Shown here: positions 1 to 9,064 of the stretch, piece by piece
Layout of the letters: every line of letters starts with the position of its first letter
Position numbering within the stretch: position 1 is the first letter of the stretch
DNA from: an uncultured Bacilli bacterium
Lineage (GTDB): Bacteria; Bacillota_I; Bacilli_A; RF39; UBA660
Direction of reading: 5' to 3'
DNA: 64,000 nucleotides
Assembly (NCBI GenBank): GCA_947626275.1
Contig: CANQRL010000003.1
Location: 47,788-111,787, forward strand
Program-made: the position numbers and the translations under genes
The notes under the pieces: generated by a model
Told to the model about the DNA's origin: nothing
The model's input: the letters and a program-made list of their open reading frames with translations, nothing else
Databases searched by the model: none

Positions 1-1511
1 TCATATCGATTTTCCATCTCTTGAACGATTTTTTGAAGTACCAAATTGGCTTTCTTTGGATCGGTTACAACCGGTGTCAAAAGATGTGGTACCCCATTAT
101 AGACAGAGAGTTCTACTTTCTTTGGATCGACTAATACCAGTTTTACTTCATCTGGTTTTGTCCGCATTAAAATAGAAGCTAAGATACTATTGATACAAAC
201 AGATTTACCACTACCGGTAGAACCAGCTACTAACAAGTGTGGCATCTTATTAATCTCTAAGAAACGGCATTCCCCTTCGATATCTTTTCCTAAAACAGCT
301 AATAATTTCTTACTTAAAGATTTATCCTCTTCATTTGCTTTTAATAAAACTTCTCTTACGCCAACCATTGAGATAGTCGCGTTCGGTAATTCTATACCAA
401 CCGTACTCTTTCCTGGAATTGGTGCCTGAATACGGACATCTTTAGCTGCTAATGATAAGGCAATTTCGCGGTTAAGTCCTAGAATTTTACTAACTCTAGT
501 TCCCGCTTTAATCTCTAATTCATATTGCGTAACAGCTGGACCAACTTTTGCCCGTACCACTTTTCCTTCAATACCGAAATCTCTTAACACTTGCTCTAGC
601 GTTGGAATATTTTTCTTAATTGCCTCTTGATTTTCTTTGCTGCTATTCTTCATGGTTTTCGTCAATAAATTAATAGGAGGATATTCCCAATTTTTATTTT
701 CTTCTACGACTTCTACCTCGGTTACTTCCCCGGTCTCTTCATTGACAACCGTTTCCATCCGTGGTTGATGGAGTTCTTCACGAGGAATGACTTTACGATT
801 GTCTTCGACTTCCTCATCCTCGTCTTCTTCCTCTTCTTCTTCATCCTCAGTCTCGTCATCGACAACTTCTCTATGCTTATGACTAGTAATTTTATTTACT
901 TTCTCTTTCGCCTTAATAAAGGCATCGTAAACCGAGAAGCCAGTAAACATCATGAAGCCACAAATCACTAAGAAGATGGATACGACAACGGTTCCATTCA
1001 ATGTCAATAAAGCGACAAAAATACTAGAGAAAATAGCCCCAATCAATCCACCACCTAAATTCGATGCAGAAGAGATGAGCGTATTAGCATCACTCTTGAT
1101 AAAGCCCATGATACTATCCACTGTCTCTGTTACGACGACTGTTGTATCTTTCATCAACTGAAAATTCTCCACATCTACTTTTTTTAACTTGGTAAGCTCA
1201 TTTAAATAAGCCGTGTGGGAAAGAATTAAAATGGCTAGTAGTAGGATATAAAGTCCTAAAAATTTCATACTTAAAAAATCGGGCCTTGCTCGTTTAATAA
1301 TCATAAATATGCCACAAATACCAACAAACACCAAAAGAACAGACCACCAAACTCCTACTAAGAAGGCAGCAAATCCTTTAATAATGTCAGCAACAGGTCC
1401 AAAAGGGCAACAGCCAACAATGGCGATTAATAATAAACCAAAGCCTTTTAGCTCCGATAGATTCGTTGTTTTTTCTTTATTTGTTTCTTTTCTTTTTTTC
1501 TTCTTTGCCAT
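1..1511 (-). CDS. ftsK: DNA translocase FtsK/SpoIIIE, N-terminal part (runs off the window)
   Basis: Reading from an ATG at 1511 (preceded by GGGTG) the frame stays open to the window edge, so the C-terminal motor part is missing. The N-terminus starts with a lysine-rich cytosolic stretch and then several hydrophobic membrane segments (about residues 20-60, 60-85 and 130-180). An acidic Glu/Asp-rich linker follows, then the RecA-like motor start with a Walker A motif GSTGSGKS and a VLVDPKKVEL stretch. Proteins of this family pump chromosomal DNA through the division septum, or into the forespore during sporulation. FtsK and SpoIIIE cannot be told apart here. The neighbouring sporulation genes make a SpoIIIE role plausible but not shown. 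Confidence 0.9.
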   Translation of the reverse strand, partial: MAKKKKRKETNKEKTTNLSELKGFGLLLIAIVGCCPFGPVADIIKGFAAFLVGVWWSVLLVFVGICGIFMIIKRARPDFLSMKFLGLYILLLAILILSHTAYLNELTKLKKVDVENFQLMKDTTVVVTETVDSIMGFIKSDANTLISSASNLGGGLIGAIFSSIFVALLTLNGTVVVSIFLVICGFMMFTGFSVYDAFIKAKEKVNKITSHKHREVVDDETEDEEEEEEDEDEEVEDNRKVIPREELHQPRMETVVNEETGEVTEVEVVEENKNWEYPPINLLTKTMKNSSKENQEAIKKNIPTLEQVLRDFGIEGKVVRAKVGPAVTQYELEIKAGTRVSKILGLNREIALSLAAKDVRIQAPIPGKSTVGIELPNATISMVGVREVLLKANEEDKSLSKKLLAVLGKDIEGECRFLEINKMPHLLVAGSTGSGKSVCINSILASILMRTKPDEVKLVLVDPKKVELSVYNGVPHLLTPVVTDPKKANLVLQKIVQEMENRY

Positions 1512-1575
1512 ACTTTCACCCTAAAATAAGTATACCATAAAAAAAGTTCTTAGAGAAGAAAAAAAGAAAATAGAA

Positions 1576-1746
1576 TTAACTATTTTCTGCTCTATTTTCC
1601 GTATCATTTAGATTATCTTTGTAGATATCATAAATCTTTGGCGCTACAAAGATAAGAAGTAAAGCCACAATGACAACGATTAAAATAAACTTAGGCATTG
1701 GATTTTTCATTTTTGGGTCTTTACTTGTTCCCATTAAATCATGCAT
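1576..1746 (-). CDS. small single-pass membrane protein downstream of enolase
   Basis: This 56-residue frame begins with ATG at 1746. Its ribosome site GGGAGG overlaps the enolase stop region, so it is probably translated together with enolase. The protein has a short polar start, one hydrophobic segment at about residues 20-35 (FILIVVIVALLLIFVA) and a charged tail. I do not recognise a family. SecG often follows eno in Firmicutes, but SecG has two membrane spans and this has one. The good ribosome site and tight spacing are the support for it being a real gene. Confidence 0.6.
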   Translation of the reverse strand: MHDLMGTSKDPKMKNPMPKFILIVVIVALLLIFVAPKIYDIYKDNLNDTENRAENS

Positions 1747-1749
1747 TTT

Positions 1750-2991
<1,242 letters not shown>

Positions 2992-3037
2992 CTATGTTTT
3001 CATTTTATCACACTTTCTTAAAAAGGAAAAGTTTTTA

Positions 3038-3068
3038 GGAATAATACCCTCCTTTTTTACATATTGTA
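3038..3068 (+). promoter_or_regulatory. possible sporulation (sigma-E-like) promoter of spoIIIAH
   Basis: CATATTGTA at 3060-3068 fits the CATAnnnTA -10 shape used by the mother-cell factors sigma-E and sigma-K. GGAATAATA lies 13 bases before it, in the place of a sigma-E -35 element. The site sits just upstream of a SpoIIIAH-like gene. No good sigma-A promoter is visible in the same gap. AT-rich DNA gives such matches by chance, so confidence is moderate. Confidence 0.4.
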
Positions 3069-3091
3069 TATTGAAAATAAGGAGGATTCAT

Positions 3092-3589
3092 ATGATCAAT
3101 AAAAAAGGTGTTTGGTTTTTAACATTATTTAGCTTAATCTTAGTACTCAGTGTCTACTACATTACCATGCCACCAGAACTTCTAATCACCAGTTCTTCTA
3201 AAAAGGATAACGAAGATTCCACCCCGGTCGCTAACATCGAAGAAAGTAGCATTCTAGTGGCTCTTCGGGTAGAAGCAGATGAGGCAATGGAAGACGAAAT
3301 TACTTCTCTAAAAAAGATTATCAGTAGCGCTGACAGTTCCGTGGAAGAAAAAAATGAAGCATTTGAAAAAATTAAAGAACTAAACGCTAATCGCAGTATT
3401 GAAGAAACCATTGAAGAAAAAATTGAAAGTGCTTACCAATTAAAGTCATTTGTCAAAATTGATGGCAATAATATCGAAGTAATTGCTCATCAAGAAAAAC
3501 ACGACAATACGCTAGCAAACAACATTATGCGAACTGTCCAAAAAGAATTTGATACCTCTAAAAATATAACCGTGAAATTTCAAAAATAG
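3092..3589 (+). CDS. spoIIIAH: stage III sporulation protein AH-like
   Basis: A 165-residue protein starting at ATG 3092 after AAGGAGGA. The first 25 residues form a membrane anchor ending in VLSVYYITMPPE, closely matching the start of SpoIIIAH. A Glu/Lys-rich coiled stretch follows (about 50-115), then an alpha/beta domain ending KNITVKFQK. In Bacillus, SpoIIIAH in the mother-cell membrane pairs with forespore SpoIIQ to form a channel across the engulfed space. Here it stands alone rather than at the end of a spoIIIA operon, and the other spoIIIA genes are not in this window. A sigma-E-like promoter precedes it. Confidence 0.8.
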   Translation: MINKKGVWFLTLFSLILVLSVYYITMPPELLITSSSKKDNEDSTPVANIEESSILVALRVEADEAMEDEITSLKKIISSADSSVEEKNEAFEKIKELNANRSIEETIEEKIESAYQLKSFVKIDGNNIEVIAHQEKHDNTLANNIMRTVQKEFDTSKNITVKFQK

Positions 3590-3601
3590 GTCGATTTAGA
3601 C

Positions 3602-3628
3602 ACCAAACGTTTTTTTTCTCATACAATA
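3602..3628 (+). promoter_or_regulatory. possible sigma-K-type promoter of gerE
   Basis: CATACAATA at 3620-3628 matches the CATAnnnTA -10 consensus of sigma-K, with ACC 15 bases upstream as a candidate -35 element. The usual spacing is one or two bases longer. Known gerE genes are transcribed by sigma-K, so the context supports the reading. Confidence 0.45.
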
Positions 3629-3670
3629 TTATGAATATTATAAGCCACCCTATCAGGAAGTGAGGGAACA

Positions 3671-3877
3671 ATGAGAAAAAATATCTTAACGAATCGTGAA
3701 AAAGAAGTATTTGATTTATTGATTCAAAACTACACCACGAAAGAAATCGCGAGTCGGTTACATATCAGTGAAAAAACAGTCAGAAATCATATTTCAAATA
3801 CCATTCAAAAAATTGGTGTTAAAGGACGTGCTTCAGCTGTTGTAGAACTGTTAAGACTAGGAGAAATTTCTTTATAA
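3671..3877 (+). CDS. gerE: spore-maturation transcription factor GerE
   Basis: A 68-residue, stand-alone LuxR-type helix-turn-helix protein. It contains TNREKEVFDLLIQNYTTKEI, SEKTVRNHISNTIQKIGVKG and AVVELLRLGE, which align along the whole length with GerE of Bacillus (74 residues). GerE is the last regulator of the mother-cell cascade and controls late coat genes. The ribosome site GTGAGGG precedes the ATG. It lies between spoIIIAH and gerM and is followed by a hairpin terminator. This is the strongest single indication that the organism makes endospores. Confidence 0.9.
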   Translation: MRKNILTNREKEVFDLLIQNYTTKEIASRLHISEKTVRNHISNTIQKIGVKGRASAVVELLRLGEISL

Positions 3878-3900
3878 AATGCATTTCTATGCATTTTTTT
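3878..3900 (+). terminator. terminator after gerE
   Basis: AATGCAT-ttct-ATGCATT followed by a run of T directly after the gerE stop codon. Confidence 0.75.
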
Positions 3901-3925
3901 CATATACTTTACTGAGGTGAACCGT

Positions 3926-4882
3926 ATGCTAAAAAGAATGTCCATGAAAAAGATTGTCACATCCTCGATTGTCCTTTTAATTGTCTTTTTAGTCTATCTT
4001 ATTCCCAAACAGTCAAACTCCCCTAGCCCCATTAAAACGACCGTTGAATATGTCAATCAAAATATCAAAACCCATACCATCTATTTACTAGATAACAACA
4101 ATTATATTAGTAAAACATCGGTTAAAGTAAAATTCGATAGTGGAGAAAGTCTTGCTAGAGAACTACTAGAGACCATGATAGAAGAAGGAAAAAATAGCGA
4201 TCAAATTCCGAATGGATTTCGTCCTATCATTCCTAGCGGTACTCAAATCAATGCGTTAAAACTAAATGAAAATACCCTCAAATTAGACTTGTCCAAGGAG
4301 TTTCTACAAATTTCCAAAGAGCTAGAAGAACCCTTAATAGAAGCCGTTGTTTACACCTTAACGAGTATGGAAGAAATTGACAACATCATTCTTTATGTAG
4401 ACGGAAAGCTATTGACTAAACTTCCTCAAAGTAATATTCAACTACCGGATACGCTAAACCGCAATATCGGTATTAATAAAAACTATCAGTTGACAAGTAC
4501 CAAAGATATTACCGCAACGACGGTATACTATATTCATAAATATAATGATGAATATTTTTATACCCCTATTACCACTATCAGCAATGATTCCAGAGAAAAA
4601 ATTGAAATCATCATCGACCAATTAGAAAGTTCGAATATTCAGAAAAACTTGATGAGTTTTTTAAACAGTAGTACGAACCTTCTCGATTATGGCATTCAAG
4701 ATCGCCAAATGGTTGTCTGCTTCGATGAATGGATTTTTAATGATTTTGAAGCAAAAGATATCCTAGAAGAGGTTCTATATACCATTTCCCTTTCCATCTA
4801 TGATAACTACGATGTAGAGGAAGTTCTCTTTGAAGTCAATGGCGAGGAAATTACCAAAACTCAATTAAAATCTCTTGAATAA
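3926..4882 (+). CDS. gerM: GerM-like sporulation/germination protein
   Basis: A 318-residue protein with an N-terminal membrane anchor (IVTSSIVLLIVFLVYLIP) and two consecutive GerMN-like domains. The first, at about residues 50-165, contains YLLDNNNYISKTSVKVKF and a LARELLETMIEEG helix. The second, at about 195-318, begins VYYIHKYNDEYFYTPITT. GerM helps engulfment and spore assembly in Bacillus, probably in the space between the two membranes. ATG 3926 is chosen because GAGGTG stands eight bases before it; a GTG nine bases earlier lies inside that ribosome site. It follows gerE, as related sporulation genes cluster. Confidence 0.8.
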   Translation: MLKRMSMKKIVTSSIVLLIVFLVYLIPKQSNSPSPIKTTVEYVNQNIKTHTIYLLDNNNYISKTSVKVKFDSGESLARELLETMIEEGKNSDQIPNGFRPIIPSGTQINALKLNENTLKLDLSKEFLQISKELEEPLIEAVVYTLTSMEEIDNIILYVDGKLLTKLPQSNIQLPDTLNRNIGINKNYQLTSTKDITATTVYYIHKYNDEYFYTPITTISNDSREKIEIIIDQLESSNIQKNLMSFLNSSTNLLDYGIQDRQMVVCFDEWIFNDFEAKDILEEVLYTISLSIYDNYDVEEVLFEVNGEEITKTQLKSLE

Positions 4883-4927
4883 TCAATTTTTTTATTGTAT
4901 AATGGACTTGTTCCTTGGGAACGGGTA

Positions 4928-5005
4928 TGTCTCAGTAGCTCAGCTGGATAGAGCATCGCCCTTCTAAGGCGAGTGTCGGGGGTTCGAATCCCTCCTGGGA
5001 CACCA
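4928..5005 (+). tRNA. tRNA-Arg (anticodon UCU)
   Basis: A cloverleaf can be drawn. The acceptor TGTCTCA pairs with TGGGACA, the anticodon stem TCGCC/GGCGA holds the loop CTTCTAA with anticodon TCT, the T arm contains GGTTCGAATCC, and CCA is encoded. It reads AGA codons. Confidence 0.95.
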
Positions 5006-5016
5006 TTACGAAATTG

Positions 5017-5039
5017 ACTTGCTTCGGCAAGTTTTTTTT
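5017..5039 (+). terminator. terminator after tRNA-Arg
   Basis: ACTTGC-TTCG-GCAAGT followed by eight T residues, twelve bases after the tRNA. Confidence 0.9.
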
Positions 5040-5197
5040 ATGCTCTTATCTATATCTTTTTCTCCCTTTATCTTTTTCTCCCTTTCAAAAACACTTTTTG
5101 AGAAAAGAGAGAAAAAGGCTTTGACGTAGACGTTTCAAGTAGAAAAAAAAGAAAAAGAATGTTATAATGATAACATAGAAGATTACGAGGTGGAGTT

Positions 5198-8100
5198 ATG
5201 AGCAGAAAAAAAACGGAGCCAAAAAAACTATCTGGGTTAATGAGAAGAAGAATAGATTCTACGGTTTCTTCTATTAATCGTTACTATGAGACTTTTCTTC
5301 GCGAACTATCCGTAACAGATCCTAATAATGAGGAAGAAAGAAAACGGGCAGAAGAATTTTTTCAAGGCTATACACAAAGACTTAAGGAAGAACTACAAGG
5401 TTATTTAGATAGAGGAATTGATGAACAAGAAGCATTAGAACGAATTTTACCGAGAGCGTATGCCCTTGTAAAGGCTGCTAGTAAATTCTTGTGGAATAAG
5501 CCCCATCATGACGTCCAACTCATTGGAGGAATTCTATTAAATGAAAATCTTGTTTCCCAAATGGCTACAGGAGAAGGAAAAACACTTACCGCCGTTCTTC
5601 CTGCTTACCTAAATGCTTTAACAGGAAAAGGAGCGCATATCATCACTCCTAACAACTACCTTGCTAGACGTGACCATGAAGAAATGAGTCAACTCTTTGG
5701 ATTGCTAGGACTAAGTTGTGGATTGGTCGAAGAGCGCAATAAGGAAATTACGCCAGAAGATGTTAATGAAAGAATGAAAAAAATCCTTGATGAAGAAGCG
5801 GCTAAATTACTTGCTGACGTCAAAGACCCAAGAGAATTTCTAATAAAAAAAATTGCTTTTCTCCAACATAAACCAAACATAGAAACTGCTCAAAAAAAAG
5901 CAAATTTAGAATTAAAAAGAGAACGAATCGCCGCTAGAAGAAAAGCCTATGAAGCAGATGTTACCTATGGTTCAGCCAATGCCTTTGCCTTTGATTATCT
6001 ATTTGATGACATCGCTCTTAACGCTGACGGAATGGTTTTAAGAGAAGGAAAACCACATTTTGCCATTATTGACGAAGTCGATGCGGTTTTATTTGATGAT
6101 GCCGTTACACCATTTACCCTCTCTGGAAAACAAAGTGATACGGAGCTTGCTTTTTCTGAAGAAGCGATTCGGATTGCCCAACAGAGAATTGCTGTAGCAA
6201 ATGCTGCCGTTTCTACTATTTACCAAATCAATGAAAATTTAAAAAGAGCTCATATCAAAGATTTATTTGTAAAAGTTATCCACAACAAAAGAGAATTTGA
6301 AGATTTACAAAAATTAAGTGAACAAGAACAACTAGAAATGGATATGACCAATGCCATTATTGTAGATACCAATAGTCGGCAATATTCTCTTACAACCCTT
6401 GGAGATACCATGATTTTTCACCAAATTCATTACCAAAAAATTAGTGACATTCTTTTTCGAAATAAAGCTAAAATTATGACGATGATGGAAAATGGTAAAC
6501 TTCTCTTTCAACAGGATTATGACTATTTATTAGACGAACAAGGAAGAATCCATCTGGAACCTCGAGCTTTTGCCTACTTATTGACTAGTCAAGCAATTCC
6601 CGAATTGAATGAACTTTTCCAAACTTATTTCACGGAAGACTATCCAAATATTCAACATGAAATTGATAATGCCATTAAAGCATGGTTCATCTTCCAAGAA
6701 GATGTCGATTATAAATTAAATATTCCAGAGCGCAATAAAGACCCTCTCGCGCGAACGGTTTCTCTCGTTATGAACGGTAGAACAGCCGAAGGAAGAGTTT
6801 ATTCTGAAGGATTACAACAAGCGATTGAGGCAAAAGAAAAACTATTAAAAGGTTCTAGGTATCACATTGTAGATACAAAGATTACCAATACCCTTGCCTC
6901 TATTCCTGCCGCCTCTTTCTTTGAAAGATATGAGAAAGTTGGAGGAATGACTGGTACCGCTGCCCCGGTTGCCTTTGAATCGCTCTATCAATTAGATACC
7001 TTTGAAGTACCACGTAATAAACAAAAGCAAGTAGTAGATCGTGGAGAAAGAATGTATGCAACAACGGAAGATAAAAATGAAGCGATTTTTAAAGAAGTTC
7101 TAAAGTCCTATCGAAAAGGACAACCCGTACTTCTTTCTACCACTTCCATTGAAGAAAGTTTAAAATTAGAAAGATTTTTACGTAGAAGATTGGAAGAAAG
7201 TGGTATCTCTATCCAAATTCCTGTTTTAAACGCTAATGTTTCTAAACTAGAGGAAGAAGCAAAAATCATTTCCAGAGCTGGTATGCTTGGCGCTATCACC
7301 ATTTCAACAGAAATGGCTGGACGAGGAACCGATATCAAATTGGGAGGAGAAGTTCCTGAAATTAGAGACTTGATGCAACAAATAGCCGAAGAAAGATTCC
7401 AAGCCATGATTCAATCGATGCAAAAAAGTGGTCTCATGACCAAAAAGAATCAAGAACAACTTATTCGTAAAACGAGAAATTTAATCGCCGCTAATCAAGC
7501 CGTTATTGAAAAAGCGGCAAAGAAGAAACACGCGGAACTCTCAAAGCAAGCTAGCGATATGAAAGCCCAAGTCGTTGAAGCGGGTGGTCTTAAAATTATT
7601 GGATCTGGACACTTTGCTTATAGTCGAGTAGATGATCAAGTCAAAGGTCGATGTGGTCGTCAGGGAGATCCAGGAGAAGTAATCTTCTTTAATGCCCCTG
7701 AAGATTTAAAAAATATTGGCGTTCCTGAAGAACAAATTGAAGCTCTTACTTCTCTTGCCAAACAAGGACCTTTTGAAGAAAGAGAAACGGACCGTAAAAC
7801 CCCTCTTTTGGATACCATTTTTGATGCTCAATATGTAAAAGAAGCGGCTACTCTAACCCACATTGTTCAAGGACAAGAAGTTGCTAGAGCAACTGCTAGT
7901 TGTCGAAGCGAATTTAGAGTAGATAAAGATCATTTAAAAAGAACAGGTGATTATTTAGAAGCTAGTCAAAAAATCATTTGTGATACGGTTCAATCTATTG
8001 TCGATCGTTCTAGTGCTAGAGCTTCTGATAGTACCAGACTAGAAAGAGCCAAAATGGATACTAGTGAGCTTGTTTTATTAGCTGATAACTTTTTAGGAAT

Positions 8101-8674
8101 TCAATTAGATTCAGAACAACTTTCTCAGTTTGAAACCGTGAGAGAATTACGAGAATTTATCGAAAAAGAAAGCTTACGCAAATTTCATGAACAGTTAAAG
8201 AAAACAGATTCGAAAGAAAGTGCAAAAAGAATTAAGTCCGTTTTCGATACCCACTTAACTCGTGTTTGGAGCCGATTTGAAGATTTAGTCGAAGAGTTAA
8301 AAACGCAAGCATCTATGAATTCCATTTCTCATGCAAATATCGATATGATGATGCCTAGTCAAGTTGCCGTTTGCTACCATCATAGTGCAGATTCTGGAAA
8401 AGCATGTATCACAAGAGAATTAGTTTTTCCAGAATATCATCAAAGAAAAGATTTTCAGCCTCTTACAGAATTAGAACCACTTAGAATTATTTCAACCGGT
8501 GCTCAAATAGTAAAAAGAGGATATGATCAGGAACAAGAAGAATTGTTGGCACAACACCTAGAAGAAGTTTCCCATATGACGCAAGAGTTCGATGCGTTAC
8601 CAAATGTATTCTCAAGATTAAATCGACAATTATTACCGGGAGAAGAGGATGATTCCAAAGAAAGAAGAATTTAA
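5198..8674 (+). CDS. divergent long SecA-family translocase ATPase
   Basis: A 1158-residue protein, against about 800-900 for ordinary SecA. Recognisable parts are Walker A ATGEGKT (about 123-129), the DEVD box (about 291), GGMTGTA (about 581), EMAGRGTDIKLGG (about 704) and VKGRCGRQGDPGE (about 816). Where housekeeping SecA has ArgSerGlyArg this has ArgCysGlyArg. Extra material lies in the first nucleotide-binding domain (about 170-245, helical) and in the C-terminal third, and the C-terminal zinc motif of SecA is absent. This suggests an accessory SecA rather than the main one. It stands 75 bases upstream of a collagen-like gene, so it may serve export of surface proteins made here; that is inference. 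The ribosome site is GAGGTGGAG and TATAAT occurs at 5163. Confidence 0.8.
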   Translation: MSRKKTEPKKLSGLMRRRIDSTVSSINRYYETFLRELSVTDPNNEEERKRAEEFFQGYTQRLKEELQGYLDRGIDEQEALERILPRAYALVKAASKFLWNKPHHDVQLIGGILLNENLVSQMATGEGKTLTAVLPAYLNALTGKGAHIITPNNYLARRDHEEMSQLFGLLGLSCGLVEERNKEITPEDVNERMKKILDEEAAKLLADVKDPREFLIKKIAFLQHKPNIETAQKKANLELKRERIAARRKAYEADVTYGSANAFAFDYLFDDIALNADGMVLREGKPHFAIIDEVDAVLFDDAVTPFTLSGKQSDTELAFSEEAIRIAQQRIAVANAAVSTIYQINENLKRAHIKDLFVKVIHNKREFEDLQKLSEQEQLEMDMTNAIIVDTNSRQYSLTTLGDTMIFHQIHYQKISDILFRNKAKIMTMMENGKLLFQQDYDYLLDEQGRIHLEPRAFAYLLTSQAIPELNELFQTYFTEDYPNIQHEIDNAIKAWFIFQEDVDYKLNIPERNKDPLARTVSLVMNGRTAEGRVYSEGLQQAIEAKEKLLKGSRYHIVDTKITNTLASIPAASFFERYEKVGGMTGTAAPVAFESLYQLDTFEVPRNKQKQVVDRGERMYATTEDKNEAIFKEVLKSYRKGQPVLLSTTSIEESLKLERFLRRRLEESGISIQIPVLNANVSKLEEEAKIISRAGMLGAITISTEMAGRGTDIKLGGEVPEIRDLMQQIAEERFQAMIQSMQKSGLMTKKNQEQLIRKTRNLIAANQAVIEKAAKKKHAELSKQASDMKAQVVEAGGLKIIGSGHFAYSRVDDQVKGRCGRQGDPGEVIFFNAPEDLKNIGVPEEQIEALTSLAKQGPFEERETDRKTPLLDTIFDAQYVKEAATLTHIVQGQEVARATASCRSEFRVDKDHLKRTGDYLEASQKIICDTVQSIVDRSSARASDSTRLERAKMDTSELVLLADNFLGIQLDSEQLSQFETVRELREFIEKESLRKFHEQLKKTDSKESAKRIKSVFDTHLTRVWSRFEDLVEELKTQASMNSISHANIDMMMPSQVAVCYHHSADSGKACITRELVFPEYHQRKDFQPLTELEPLRIISTGAQIVKRGYDQEQEELLAQHLEEVSHMTQEFDALPNVFSRLNRQLLPGEEDDSKERRI

Positions 8675-8688
8675 GTTCTTCTTTTTTT
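8661..8688 (+). terminator. terminator after the SecA-like gene
   Basis: AAAGAAGAA and TTCTTCTTT form a stem overlapping the stop codon, followed by T residues. It separates the SecA-like gene from the collagen-like gene. Confidence 0.75.
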
Positions 8689-8749
8689 CTACACGACTTC
8701 ATTATTCACTTTCTATCTATTACGTATTCTATAACAGGAGGTAAAAAAG

Positions 8750-9052
8750 ATGAATGAAGAAATCTATCAAAATGCGATAAAACGCATCGAATGTGATAGT
8801 AGATTTAGACCGACTTCTTGTTGTTCTGGTGGACGTGGCGCTACCGGTCCTACTGGTCCTACTGGACCTCAAGGTCCTGCTACCGTAACCATTGGAACCG
8901 TAAACACAGGAGCTCCTGGAACCCCAGCATCTGTATTTAACTCAGGTACAGATCAAAATAATATTTTAAACTTTGTTATTCCTGCTGGTGCTACCGGAGC
9001 AACGGGAGCTACTGGCCCTACTGGTCCTACAGGAGCTACTGTAAAAGGATAA
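8750..9052 (+). CDS. collagen-like protein 1, 5' part, interrupted by element 1
   Basis: The frame has a strong ribosome site (AGGAGGT) and codes a short N-terminal domain with a CysCys pair, then a Gly-X-Thr collagen stretch (about 30-43). A globular insert follows (TIGTVNTGAPGTPASV to ILNFVIPAG), then a second Gly-Ala-Thr/Gly-Pro-Thr run. The last four codons (V, K, G, stop) come from the inserted element. The true 3' part lies at 12234-12296. Joining residue 96 (up to 9037) to ACT at 12234 restores one frame of 116 residues. Such proteins form triple helices and in spore formers often build exosporium hair; that location is inference. No signal peptide is evident. Confidence 0.85.
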   Translation: MNEEIYQNAIKRIECDSRFRPTSCCSGGRGATGPTGPTGPQGPATVTIGTVNTGAPGTPASVFNSGTDQNNILNFVIPAGATGATGATGPTGPTGATVKG

Positions 9053-9061
9053 AAGTGGCAC
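9030..9061 (+). other. left attachment junction of element 1
   Basis: Host codons end GGAGCTACTG (to 9041), then element DNA begins. The inverted-repeat arm AAGTGGCAC at 9053-9061 is the exact reverse complement of 12212-12220. ACTG at 9038-9041 is shared with 12234-12237 at the other end and is the likely crossover region. Confidence 0.65.
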
Positions 9062-9064
9062 CTA

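Noticed and set aside
4928..5005. tRNA-Arg as an integration site
   Set aside because: No recombinase lies next to it and no repeat of its 3' end was seen nearby; the recombinases use collagen DNA instead.
5049..5083. Direct repeat ATCTTTTTCTCCCTTT
   Set aside because: Low-complexity pyrimidine repeat with no gene or site attached; probably slippage.
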